From Pirellulales bacterium (GTDB taxonomy: Bacteria > Planctomycetota > Planctomycetia > Pirellulales > JAEUIK01): DNA of 64,000 bases. A model generated the notes under the pieces. The model saw only the letters and a list, made by a program, of their open reading frames with translations, made no database searches and was not told the origin of the DNA. Where the stretch lies: NCBI GenBank assembly GCA_019694435.1, contig JAIBBZ010000008.1, forward strand, positions 62,001-126,000, in the 5' to 3' direction. Each line of letters opens with the position of its first letter. The first letter of the stretch is position 1. Positions 36,914-47,036 of this stretch are shown here, piece after piece. Made by a program: the position numbers and the translations under genes.

Positions 36914-37851
36914 GGCGGTCAGCTTCGTTCTGGCAGGGGGTTTGTGGTAAATGGGCCGCCGCGCTCGAGGCGCGGCTTTGTTAATTGCGGTGGTGCATTC
37001 CCAGGCGGTTGCTCAAGAATGCCGCCAGAGCCGCGTCCAGCGGCTGGCTGGTGCGCAGCAGGGCGTAGTCGACCATCTCCCGCGCGCAGCCCAGGCGGAC
37101 TTCTTCGAGATAGCTGGCGAGCGCGGCCAGGTAGCCGTCGCGCAGGGCCCGGGGATTACAGGTCAATTGTTCGTCGAGCTCGAGGCCCTCGAAGCGCGTC
37201 GTGCCGTTGAAGGGAAAATCGAGCTCGTCGTCGTCGAGCACATGCAGGACGAGCACGTCGTGACCGCGCTGGCGCAGCAGCCGCAGCCCGCGGAGCAGCC
37301 CCGGCCGCTCGACGAGCAGATCGCTGACCAGGACCACCATGCCGCGCCGCGGTTGCTGCTCGGCGACCGTCCCCAGGATGCGCGCCAGCTCGGTCTTTTC
37401 CCGTGGGTGGCTGATGTCGAGCGCCTGGATGATCGAGTCGAGATGCGTGTGCCGCGAGCGGGTCGGCACGGTCACGCGAATCGCGTCGTCGAAGGTGACG
37501 CAGCCTACGGCATCGTGCTGCCGTAGCAGCAGGTGCGCCAGGCACACGGCCGTCGTGCAGCCGTACTCGTACTTGTTCAGCGGGCCTGACCCATAGCGCA
37601 TGCTGGCCGACACGTCGACCAGCAGCACGCAACGCAGGTTCGTGTCTTCCTCGAATTGCTTGACGTACAGCCGGTCCTGGCGCGCCCACACCTTCCAGTC
37701 GACGTGTCGCAGGTCGTCGCCGGGGGTGTATTCGCGGTGCTGCTGAAACTCGACCGACTGCCCGAAGTACGGGCTGCGGTGCATGCCCGACAAGAACCCC
37801 TCGACCACGTGACGCGCACGCAGATCGAGCCGGTGGATGCGGGCCAGCGTT

Positions 37852-38898
<1,047 letters not shown>

Positions 38899-38945
38899 AC
38901 GGGTCACTCTCGTTGGTGTCGTGCGCTACGGCTGTGCGATGGCCG

Positions 38946-39986
38946 TCAACGCTGGTAAATGGGCAGGTTGGCCCGTTCGAGTTGCAGAATCGTCAGATTG
39001 ATCGCCGTGGTATAGACCGGGCCGATGTAGCCCTGGGTCCACGAGCCGTCGGGGCCGATCTCGGCGATCAGCTTGGCCTCGATCTTGTCCAGGTAGTCGC
39101 GCCACGAATCGCCCCCTTCGCGGTACAGCACCTGGGCGTAGTAATAGTGTGCGTAGTGCCAGTGGCCGAAGCCTTCGTTGTTGATATTGGCCAGGTTCTT
39201 TTGGCAGTAGTCGAGCAGTTTGGGCACGTACTCGCTGTCGTAGTCGCCGGCGTTGAACAAACAGGCCACGGCGGCAGCGGTAATGGCCGGGCGGGCGCCG
39301 CCGCCCTTGGAGCTGTATTGCACGCCGCCCTCGGGCGTCGTGCATTTGCGGATGTAGGCGATCGCCTTGTCGATGATTTCCTTGGGCACGGGGATCCCCG
39401 CGTTGCGGCAGCCGCGCAGACCTTGCACCTGGGTGATCGTGGTCGAGCCCTCGTCGAAACCGTGGCCGTCCTTGGCGCTGACGTAGCCCCAGCCGCCGGC
39501 CTCGGTTTGGGCATTTCCGGTGAACTGCACGGCGCGCGTCAGCACATCGACGAGCAACTCGCGTCGCTCGGCGTCTTCTTCCTCGCCGAGCACCTGGGAC
39601 AAGAACAGCATGCTGAAGCCGTGGCCATACGTGTACCGATCGTCGCGCGTCGGATCGCCGATCAGGCCGTTGGGCCGGCTGCGGCTGACCAGGTAGTCGA
39701 CCGCGCGGCGAACGTTACTGGCGTATTTGCCCTGCGTGGCCGTCGACCCGTTGGACAGCAACGCCAACCCCGCCAGCGCGGTCATCGCCGTCGGATAGCG
39801 ACCTTCGTTGGCCGACCAATGGCCCAGCCGCGACTGGGTTCTGGCCAGCCACTCGAGTCCCTGTTCGACCGAGCGGTCGACCTTCGACGAACGAGGGCTC
39901 GCTTGCGCCGCCGTGGCACCGAACGCGGATAACACCGCTACGCACGCAGCCATGCGGCATAGCCAGCAGCGACGAACGAGATTCAT
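38946..39986 (-). CDS. secreted prenyltransferase/squalene-oxidase repeat protein
   Basis: A 346-residue exported protein; the signal peptide is about 1-30 (MAACVAVLSAFGATAAQA). The rest is an alpha/alpha barrel of the squalene-cyclase fold with repeated GGWGY/GGVQY and GPDGSWTQGY units resembling QW motifs. The DXDD catalytic acid motif of squalene-hopene cyclase is absent and the protein is outside the cytoplasm, so terpene cyclisation is unlikely; a binding or structural role, as in complement thioester-type barrels, is more plausible (inference). ATG 39986 overlaps the propeller gene stop (ATGA). Confidence 0.83.
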   Translation of the reverse strand: MNLVRRCWLCRMAACVAVLSAFGATAAQASPRSSKVDRSVEQGLEWLARTQSRLGHWSANEGRYPTAMTALAGLALLSNGSTATQGKYASNVRRAVDYLVSRSRPNGLIGDPTRDDRYTYGHGFSMLFLSQVLGEEEDAERRELLVDVLTRAVQFTGNAQTEAGGWGYVSAKDGHGFDEGSTTITQVQGLRGCRNAGIPVPKEIIDKAIAYIRKCTTPEGGVQYSSKGGGARPAITAAAVACLFNAGDYDSEYVPKLLDYCQKNLANINNEGFGHWHYAHYYYAQVLYREGGDSWRDYLDKIEAKLIAEIGPDGSWTQGYIGPVYTTAINLTILQLERANLPIYQR

Positions 39987-42900
39987 GATCCAGCCTCCGT
40001 CGCGGCGCTGGCCGGCGTTTCCGCGCCGGCGGGTGCCTCGTTGGCGGCGGCCGGCGGCTCGTCGGTAAACTTGAATACCAGTTGGGTCTTCTGGTTCGGC
40101 TGTTGCAGCCCGAGCGCGACCGTCCGCGCTTGCGCATCGGCAGACACGTCGTAGAGAATCTGCTGCGCGAACCGCTCTTCGTGCAACGTCTCGCCGGTGC
40201 GCTTGTCGAGGCACAAAACCAGCGACTCGGCCGTCGGCGTACTGTTGGGGCCGTTTCGGCCCGCTGCGACGTGAGCCGCCAGCACGAGCATCGGTGTCTC
40301 GCTCGGTTGCAACAGGTACAGGCCCTGTGATTCGACTTCCCGCACCCAAAGCCGTGCCCGGGTGCGGCGATCGAAGCCGTAGACTCGGCCGTTCACCAAC
40401 GGATTGAGCGGCGAGGGGTTCATCTGGGGAATGGGCTGCGCGAAAATGATCTGGCCCGAGCGCTGCCACGTGTGGTTGGCGACCAGGATGTAATGGTCGC
40501 GCGACCGCAGCACGGCGATGTCCGATAGGTTCTCCTCGGGCTCGAGCAATTGCTCGGTGACGATCCGCCCTTCGGGCAAGGATAGAATCACGAACCGTCC
40601 CTGCGGTTCGACGACGGCGATCTCGTCATCCTCGATCACCACGGCCTTGGCATCGAGCGAAAACGTCTGCCGCCACAACGGCGTGTCGGGCCAGACGTCG
40701 CGCAACTCGAGCACGCTACGGCCGTTTTCGTTCGTCCAGACCAAGAGCCTCCGGCCGATGGTGCCGAGGCGCTGTTCGACCGGCGGTACGATGCAGGTCC
40801 CCAACTGTGCGCCATCAGCCGCGCGGAGCACGGCTGCTTCGACGCCCTCGGGTGGCACGACGGCCACCACGTCGCGATCGCCCCAGATCAACGAGCCGAT
40901 GGCGAAGCCGCGGCGCGCCCACAGCGTTGCGCCGGTGTGGAGATCGGCCGCGGTCAGCGTGCGATTCATGATGAAATAGGCTTGCGACTCGCTGAGCAGA
41001 CCCAGCGGCCCCAGCGACTGCATCGACTGGTCTCCACCGGGAATCCGTCGCCAGTTGATGCCGAATTGAAACTGGCGCGGATTGGCGAAGAGGTTCACTC
41101 CTCCAGGCAGCGAGTCGGCGAGGTTCTTCCGCCAGAGGATGCGTCCAAACGCGTTGCCTCCGCCGGCCGGGTCGCCGGCTTTCCCCAGCGTGTCGATGGC
41201 GAACAACTCGGCGCCCACGGCGGCCACGAGCAAATGCCCCTGGACCATAGCGGGGTTGATTTGCTGATTGAATTGCAGGTTGTTGTCTTGATCGCTTTGC
41301 AGCGCAATGCGCCACACTTCGTTCCCCAGTCCGTCGCGACCCACCAGCCCGCGGCGGTGCAGGTCGAATTCGATCGCGGCGTCGGTGAAGAAGGGGCCGC
41401 GCCTGCCGCGCAGGTCGAAGGCCGGAAACTTGACGTACGGCGCTTCGCGCACCGAGCGCTCGATCTGCACGTGACCCTTCGGCCAAGGGAGTGGCGCGAG
41501 CAGCGCCTGCTGGACGGCCTCGTCGCCGCCGAGCGACTCGACCCAGGCACGCCCCGTTAGCTCGCCGGCACACGCGACGTCGGCAAACTCGCCACGTAAT
41601 CGCTGCACATAGGTCGCCGCTTGCAGCGGCCGCGGACCGGCCAGCGCCAACTCGGCCATGATGCGGCACGCCCTGGCCGCCGTGGCGGCTTCGCGCGATT
41701 CGACCAGTTGCCGGACGAGCAGCTCCCGCTGCAAGGGATCGTTCTGGCTGGCGAGCCTTTCGGCCAGCTCGAGGCGCGCCATGTCGGTCCCGGGAAGCGT
41801 CGCGAAATACCCGACAAACTGGGCCAGCGTCTGGGCGTCGGGCGCGGCCTGCGCCAGGGCGAACTGTTCGGCCACCACGCGCTGCATCTCGGCCCGCAGC
41901 GCCTCGTCGGCCTGGGCCCAGATCGCTGCGAATTGGGTCTGCACCCAGCGATCTCGCCGCACGGCCAGTTGCGCGTCGATCTGGTCCAGCGCCGGGGCCT
42001 CGGCGCCGGTATCGACGAGCTGCAAGCAGGCTTCGAACGCCGCGCGCGGTTGGCCGTTGGCCAGCAGTCCTGCGGCCAGATAGTGCAAATACTCGCCGCG
42101 TTTCGCGGAATCGTCGAGCAATGTTTCCAGTTCGGCCCCGCTCAGTTGATACTTGGCGAAATCGCTCCGCAGTCCCTCGAGCAACGCCTCGACCAGCAGG
42201 CTGCGGGCACGGGCATGGTCGGGCGCGGCCTGGTGCGCCCGTCGCAGCGCGGCGATCGCGTCGTCCAGTTGGCCGCTATGCCAGAGAATTTCGCCGCGCA
42301 AGGTCAAAGCCTCTGCATCCTGGGGCTGCGCCGCCAGCTTGTCCTTGACTTGGCGCTCGATTTCATCGAGCTGGTAAAAGCAATCCACGCCTTCCGGCCC
42401 GGAACCCAGCACCATCCCCGCGTATGCCACGAGATTGCCTGGCACGCGGCCGTCGCGGGCCCGGCTGCGGGCGATCGTTTGGCCTTTGTCCAGGTCGATC
42501 GTCAGCACCTCGGCCGACGAGACCGGCAAGTAGTACTTGTCGCCGGCGAGGAATCCGCGCCCGCTGGGCGAGCTGCCGTCGGTCAAGGCGATGGGCGGCC
42601 AGGTCGCGGTGCCGTCGGCGATCTTGTACCCGCGCACTTGGGCGCCGCCGACGACGATCAACGAGTCGCCGTGGACGCCGGCCACGTACACGCCGTCTTC
42701 GCGGGGCGCCTTCCACACGAGCGACCCCTCGAGCAGGTCCAGGCAATGCAACTCTTGCGACTCGGCCGGCGTCAGGAAACAGCGTCCGCCGGCGAGCGTA
42801 ATGCTCGAATCGACCCAGGCCTCGGCCATCGCTTGCCGCTGACCGGGTATGGCCGGGCGCTGCTGCGCGATCTGCAGCCGCGCGCCGACCGTTTGCATGG

Positions 42901-44761
42901 GCACTGCAGGATAGCGATAGCCCCAGAGCAGCGACCGCGACGTCAGGTCGACCGCGACGACCGCGCCCGCGCCCGTTGGACAGACAAGTACGCCGTCGGC
43001 ATAGGACGGCGAAAGCCCCGCCACGCGCCGACCCAGATCCTGCGCGATGCTCCGTTCGAGCAAGGCGAGTTGTTGCGACCATTCGAGCTTGCCCGTTTCG
43101 GCGTCGACTGTCAGCAGCCGGATTTCGCTGTTGATCTCGGCCAGGCAATACAGCCGGTCGCCCAGGGCGAGCGGCGGGCCCAGGAAGAATGCGCCGGCCT
43201 GTTCGAGCGCGTCGTCGCCCGGTTGTCCACCAATCTCCCAGACCAGCTTGCCCGAATGAATGTTCCGGGCCGCGAGTCGATTGAACGCGCCCGTTTCGAC
43301 GAGGTGCCGCCGTCCGCCACGGCCCACGGTGAAACGCGCGGAAAACATGCCCGCAGTAAGCGGCAAATCCTCGATGCTGAACACCAGGGTTCCATTGCTG
43401 GCCAAGGTGCCGAAAGTCGCGTCTTCCCAGATCCGCTGGTCAAGGCTCGGAGCGAGTTGTGGCGAGACGCCTGGATCGTTCTGCGCTTCGTCGTCCAACA
43501 GCGCATCGGGCCCATCGACCGAGGTGGCCCACCAGAGTCGCTTGCCCGTCTTCAGATCGACGGCCAGCAGTCGATTCGTGGTTCGCATCAGGACCACGTC
43601 GTCGACGACCAGCGGGTGTAGATTGACGACGGTCGACAGGTTCTGATCGAGATACATCTGTCGAAGTTGAGCCAGGATCCGCTCCGCCAGCGGGTCTTCA
43701 TAGGTCGGCATCCTCCAGCGCGCATTGAGCAAAGGCGCGCTGCCCACCGAGGGCGCACTGCGCGAGGGGTCGCCGCGGAACATCAGCCAACGCGCGTCTT
43801 GTGCGGCGACTGCAGCCGCAGGCTCGCCCGAAACGGCGGCGAGCCAGGTGCCATATTCACCGGCCGAGTTGGGCAACGTCGCGGCCTCGCCTCCCAGCAC
43901 GAGTTTTGCGCGGCCGGCTTGCTTGGCTCCCTCGGCCAAGGTGGCTTCGGCTTGGGCGCGCATGCCGGCCCGCGCCCAGCAGACGGCGAGTTTCACGCCG
44001 AGCGCCGGTTGCCAGGCATCGGCTTGGGGGCTTTCGGCCAGCCGCTTCAAACACAGCGCCGCCGACAGCGGGCGGCCATGGTCGAGATGATCGTCGGCCA
44101 GCAGCCAGGTCGCTTCGTACCCGGCCGCGGTGTGAAAATATCGCCGGGCGAGGTCGGCCAAGGCGCCAGATCCGCCGGCGGTTCGCGCAAGCTCCAAGAG
44201 GCGGCGCGCCTCGGCGCCAAACTGCAACTCGTATGATTGCCGTCCGGCCGGTGGCAGATTGCCCACGATCCGCTCGGCCTCGGCCTTCAGGCTCCGGTGC
44301 AAAGGCTGCGCGCGATCGGGCTGAAAGAAATAGTCCTCAGGGCCGTGCAGGATGTCGCCGAGCAACCTCACGGCGTCGTCGAAATGCTCGCCGTCGATGG
44401 CCTTCTTGGCGCGATCCAATCTCTGCAGCATCTCCCGGTCGGTCGGAAAAACCAGGTCCTCCGTCAATTCCGCCGCGGCGTCATTCGCCTGCCCTTGCGG
44501 AAAGATCATTCGCCCGCGCTGGATCTGCAAACGAATGTTGGGGGGCAAGGCAGGCGCGTTTCCCGGCTGCACCTGGGCCAAGGCCTGGCCGTTCCATCCC
44601 GGTGCGAGCGGCCCCGCCAGCAGGAGCAGAGCAACGGCTTGGCCTGTCTCGCGGAGGCGACGAATTGAACGCTGACCACGGGCCGCTCGATTCGTTCCCT
44701 CGTTGACCCCGGGGCGGTCCTTGGCGGCTGGTCGCATGTTTGAGTCGACTCCTAAGTTCAT
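39983..44761 (-). CDS. very large exported PQQ-like beta-propeller and TPR protein
   Basis: A 1592-residue protein with an N-terminal hydrophobic stretch (QAVALLLLAGPLAPGW) after a basic leader, probably a signal peptide or anchor. Residues about 110-300 are helical repeats (DDAVRLLGDILHGPED). Two groups of PQQ-type propeller blades follow (about 370-790 and 1150-1560), with units like LLAVDLKTGKRLWW, VVAVDLTSRSLLWGYR and VLCLDKRTGETLHE. A TPR segment (AQPQDAEALTLRGEILWHSG) lies between. It lacks an enzymatic motif I can see. First gene of the long minus-strand run. An in-frame ATG at 44737, with GGAG upstream, is an alternative start. Confidence 0.85.
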   Translation of the reverse strand: MNLGVDSNMRPAAKDRPGVNEGTNRAARGQRSIRRLRETGQAVALLLLAGPLAPGWNGQALAQVQPGNAPALPPNIRLQIQRGRMIFPQGQANDAAAELTEDLVFPTDREMLQRLDRAKKAIDGEHFDDAVRLLGDILHGPEDYFFQPDRAQPLHRSLKAEAERIVGNLPPAGRQSYELQFGAEARRLLELARTAGGSGALADLARRYFHTAAGYEATWLLADDHLDHGRPLSAALCLKRLAESPQADAWQPALGVKLAVCWARAGMRAQAEATLAEGAKQAGRAKLVLGGEAATLPNSAGEYGTWLAAVSGEPAAAVAAQDARWLMFRGDPSRSAPSVGSAPLLNARWRMPTYEDPLAERILAQLRQMYLDQNLSTVVNLHPLVVDDVVLMRTTNRLLAVDLKTGKRLWWATSVDGPDALLDDEAQNDPGVSPQLAPSLDQRIWEDATFGTLASNGTLVFSIEDLPLTAGMFSARFTVGRGGRRHLVETGAFNRLAARNIHSGKLVWEIGGQPGDDALEQAGAFFLGPPLALGDRLYCLAEINSEIRLLTVDAETGKLEWSQQLALLERSIAQDLGRRVAGLSPSYADGVLVCPTGAGAVVAVDLTSRSLLWGYRYPAVPMQTVGARLQIAQQRPAIPGQRQAMAEAWVDSSITLAGGRCFLTPAESQELHCLDLLEGSLVWKAPREDGVYVAGVHGDSLIVVGGAQVRGYKIADGTATWPPIALTDGSSPSGRGFLAGDKYYLPVSSAEVLTIDLDKGQTIARSRARDGRVPGNLVAYAGMVLGSGPEGVDCFYQLDEIERQVKDKLAAQPQDAEALTLRGEILWHSGQLDDAIAALRRAHQAAPDHARARSLLVEALLEGLRSDFAKYQLSGAELETLLDDSAKRGEYLHYLAAGLLANGQPRAAFEACLQLVDTGAEAPALDQIDAQLAVRRDRWVQTQFAAIWAQADEALRAEMQRVVAEQFALAQAAPDAQTLAQFVGYFATLPGTDMARLELAERLASQNDPLQRELLVRQLVESREAATAARACRIMAELALAGPRPLQAATYVQRLRGEFADVACAGELTGRAWVESLGGDEAVQQALLAPLPWPKGHVQIERSVREAPYVKFPAFDLRGRRGPFFTDAAIEFDLHRRGLVGRDGLGNEVWRIALQSDQDNNLQFNQQINPAMVQGHLLVAAVGAELFAIDTLGKAGDPAGGGNAFGRILWRKNLADSLPGGVNLFANPRQFQFGINWRRIPGGDQSMQSLGPLGLLSESQAYFIMNRTLTAADLHTGATLWARRGFAIGSLIWGDRDVVAVVPPEGVEAAVLRAADGAQLGTCIVPPVEQRLGTIGRRLLVWTNENGRSVLELRDVWPDTPLWRQTFSLDAKAVVIEDDEIAVVEPQGRFVILSLPEGRIVTEQLLEPEENLSDIAVLRSRDHYILVANHTWQRSGQIIFAQPIPQMNPSPLNPLVNGRVYGFDRRTRARLWVREVESQGLYLLQPSETPMLVLAAHVAAGRNGPNSTPTAESLVLCLDKRTGETLHEERFAQQILYDVSADAQARTVALGLQQPNQKTQLVFKFTDEPPAAANEAPAGAETPASAATEAGS

Positions 44762-44923
44762 CCGTGAAGCCCCGGCTCGGGGCCCCGATCTCGGCTATCC
44801 GCCCGGCAACGATCCTCGGATTAGTCGCGCCGCTACGGTCGAAAGTTCAACACCGTCACCCGGCGCGGGACGGGAAACCGCCCCGGCGGAAACGACAGCG
44901 TTTGTAAGCTTTGCCGCAACAAT

Positions 44924-44952
44924 ATCTTACGGCTTTGCCACAAGACTGGCAA
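44924..44952 (-). promoter_or_regulatory. sigma70-like promoter for the 24-kb minus-strand cluster
   Basis: Read on the minus strand: TTGCCA (44952-44947), 17-base spacer, TAAGAT (44929-44924). One mismatch in the -35 and two in the -10 against TTGACA/TATAAT. It would start transcription near 44917, giving a leader of about 155 bases before the ATG at 44761. Direct repeats and a GTAAG/CTTAC inverted repeat overlap the -10, which could be an operator. Confidence 0.45.
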
Positions 44953-45184
44953 TTTAGCTGGGTTGCTAGGGGATTTGGCGATTGTAGGGGGCGCAAACCC
45001 CGACGCATCGCCGCGCACCGTTGGGTGCATCGCAATATGCGGGTTAGAGTGCGTCTGAACCTGCGGCGGCAGCCGGCGGCTGATCAACGCAGCGTTGGCC
45101 AACGCGACTGATATTGCCGGTGAGAAGTCGACCGAAGCGGAAGCCCGAGAAGCAGGCTTCAGCCGGGGCCGATAGTTCTTTGGG

Positions 45185-45212
45185 TTGCTTTTTTCCCGGC
45201 AATTCGTCTAAT
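45185..45212 (+). promoter_or_regulatory. candidate promoter of the HU-like gene
   Basis: TTGCTT (45185-45190), 16-base spacer, TCTAAT (45207-45212), about 75 bp before the ATG at 45286. A reasonable but not strong sigma70 match. Confidence 0.35.
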
Positions 45213-45285
45213 CATCGCGATCCGGCCTGCGGGCGATCGCGAACAGCGCAGAATTCTTTCTCAACGATCTGGGAGGGCGTGCAAG

Positions 45286-45618
45286 ATGGCCAAAGGCGAA
45301 AGCGCAAGTAAGAAAGCGCCCAGCAAGTCCGAGCTTTTGAACTCGATTGCTGAACAGACCGAGTTGTCGAGGAAGCAAGTGGGCGCCGTGCTCGACGCCT
45401 TGGCGAAGGAGATCGAGAAGGCCATGAGCGACCAGGGGCCCGGCGTGTTCGCCATTCCTGGTCTGATCAAAATCACCAAGAAGACCGTGCCCGCCCGGCC
45501 CGCGCAGATGAACGTGCCGAACCCGTTCAAGCCGGGCGAAACGCGCGATATTCCCGCGCGACCGGCCTCCAGCAAGATTACGGTGCGGGCACTGAAGACG
45601 CTGAAGGACATGGTCTAG
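45286..45618 (+). CDS. HU-like DNA-binding protein
   Basis: A 110-residue basic protein of the HU/IHF fold. The N-terminal helices are SKSELLNSIAEQTELSRKQV and VGAVLDALAKEIEKAM, and the beta arm is NVPNPFKPGETRDIPARPAS, with Pro in the arm tip (NP-F-K-P-G) as in HU; KITVRALKTLKDMV closes the domain. The GGGAGGG ribosome site at 45271-45277 fits the ATG at 45286. Probably a nucleoid protein. The longer Lys-rich N-terminus is of the type seen in planctomycete HU-like proteins. Confidence 0.9.
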   Translation: MAKGESASKKAPSKSELLNSIAEQTELSRKQVGAVLDALAKEIEKAMSDQGPGVFAIPGLIKITKKTVPARPAQMNVPNPFKPGETRDIPARPASSKITVRALKTLKDMV

Positions 45619-45926
45619 CCAGCGGCTGGACGCAGGCCTCGGCGGCCCTGGACCTCCCGCCGGACGTCGCCGGCGAAAACCAGCGACGATTCGGCAAGGC
45701 GTGTCCTTGGGGGGGCGTTTCTTGAAGCGCCTTGTTGCACAGGGCCCAGGCGGCAACGCCCTGGTCGGTGCGGTCGTCAAGGCTGCGCGGGTCGCGGGTG
45801 CATACGTCGACAGGTTAGCTGGCACAGAGTCGGTCGATCGCTGCGCAGATTCATGGGACGGCCGTGCAGTTATTCTGCACGGTTTGTCTGCGCAGTTCAG
45901 GCTGTCCGCAGCCGGGCGCTGGCTGT
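45619..45926. other. 308-bp convergent intergenic region
   Basis: Between the HU-like gene and the 3' end of the Rrf2 gene. It has no credible gene. A 6-bp GC hairpin is listed separately; otherwise nothing recognised. Confidence 0.5.
45658..45675 (+). terminator. weak hairpin downstream of the HU-like gene
   Basis: CGCCGG (45658-45663), loop ACGTCG, CCGGCG (45670-45675), starting 40 bp after the stop. It is followed by AAAAC rather than a T-run, so it would be at best a rho-assisted or RNA-stabilising structure. Confidence 0.25.
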
Positions 45927-46325
45927 CTACATCCGGGCCAGCTTGTTCAGCTTGACCTTGGCGAGCTGTACGGCGAACTGCCGATCGTTCTTCCGGGCCA
46001 ATTCGACGATGTGATTGATCAGCTTGCGCTGGTTCGCCGCCACGGGCTTGAGATCGATCGTTTCCTGGTCGGCTTCGACGGCGCGAATGATTTCGAGCAG
46101 CGAAATCTGGTTGGCCTTGCGCGCCAGCGTGTAGCCGCCACCGGGCCCGGACACGCCCGAGAGCAACCCCGCGTCAACCAGGCGCCGCAGCACGCGGTAG
46201 AGAAAGCGCGGCGGGAACTTGGCGCCTTTGGCGATGGCCGCGGCGGTCAGCGGACCGCTCGCCTTCGAACGCTCGACGCGTACGAGAATACCGACAGCAT
46301 AACTTACGGAGCGCGTCAACTTCAT
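45927..46325 (-). CDS. Rrf2-family transcriptional regulator without cysteine ligands
   Basis: A 132-residue winged-helix regulator. MKLTRSVSYAVGILVRVERS, LTAAAIAKGAKFPPRFLYRV, LRRLVDAGLLSGVSGPGGGY and TLARKANQISLLEIIRAVE are the Rrf2 landmarks. IscR/NsrR relatives bind an Fe-S cluster through three Cys after this region; here there is no Cys at all in the protein, so it must sense something else or nothing. Target unknown. It converges on the HU-like gene. Confidence 0.9.
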   Translation of the reverse strand: MKLTRSVSYAVGILVRVERSKASGPLTAAAIAKGAKFPPRFLYRVLRRLVDAGLLSGVSGPGGGYTLARKANQISLLEIIRAVEADQETIDLKPVAANQRKLINHIVELARKNDRQFAVQLAKVKLNKLARM

Positions 46326-46607
46326 GGAGCACTTCCGCGATCAAACCAGACGCCCCTTCGAGCATTGTGCACGCCGCGGAACTTTCCTGACCGGGCTCGT
46401 GCACAACGTCCGTGGCGGTCGTCGCGCCACGCGTAAATCATCACGCTTTGGCCCAGACGGATCAAGGCGATTTATACCGCCTGGGTATTTCTTTGCTGCG
46501 CGGCCCAGGAATGTGTGCCGCAGATGTGGAAAATTGAAACAACCAAGTTCGTCCGAACACGTGGTGCGACGAATTGATCGGGCGCGGACCGATGGCACCG
46601 TGTCGGC

Positions 46608-47018
46608 TCAAGGTGCTTCGCGATATGCCTGTTGCTCAAAGGGGTTATCGAGATAGGCACGGCGACCTGACGCCCAAAGCACCAGCGAGCACAACAGATA
46701 CGCCGGCAAGAAGAACGGGCCCCATCGCTCGTATTGCCGGACGTGCACGCGCTCGTGCAGCGCTGCTCGGTCGAGTCCGCATTCGTCGCGGCCCACGATC
46801 ACGTGCCCAAGTGTCATGGCGACCGGCCCAATCGGCAGCCGATCGAACAGCGGACGGGCCGCGCCGCCGATAAACTCGAGTGCCCCCGCTACGTAACGCG
46901 CACGGCCGCCCGTCGCCAGGACCAGCGCACCCAGCAGCAGGCCGATCACACTTGCCGGCGAGGCCCAGGCGATCAGCACCGCTTTGCAGAAGCCTCGCCA
47001 ACAGTTCGACAACGCCAT
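46608..47018 (-). CDS. small membrane protein with HExxH motif, possible metallopeptidase
   Basis: A 136-residue protein with one or two N-terminal membrane segments (SPASVIGLLLGALVLATGG) and another near residue 110 (FLPAYLLCSLVLWASG). Between them is HERVHVRQYERWG, an HExxH zinc-type motif, and NPFEQQAY near the C-terminus could supply the third Glu ligand. That arrangement resembles small membrane gluzincin-like proteins, but the catalytic role is unproven. The ATG at 47018 lies 18 bp from the divergent glycosylase start. Confidence 0.65.
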   Translation of the reverse strand: MALSNCWRGFCKAVLIAWASPASVIGLLLGALVLATGGRARYVAGALEFIGGAARPLFDRLPIGPVAMTLGHVIVGRDECGLDRAALHERVHVRQYERWGPFFLPAYLLCSLVLWASGRRAYLDNPFEQQAYREAP

Positions 47019-47036
47019 CCGTCGCAGATTCCCTGG

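Larger units (their letters stand above)
44762..45285. other. 524-bp divergent promoter region
   Basis: Between the propeller gene (minus) and the HU-like gene (plus). No convincing open frame. It holds one candidate promoter for each side, listed separately, and an 8-bp direct repeat GCTTTGCC (44908-44915 and 44932-44939) bracketing the minus-strand -10. I see no riboswitch or tRNA. Confidence 0.6.

Noticed and set aside
41621..43621. 666-codon plus-strand open frame
   Set aside because: Antisense to the large propeller gene; composition typical of a shadow frame.
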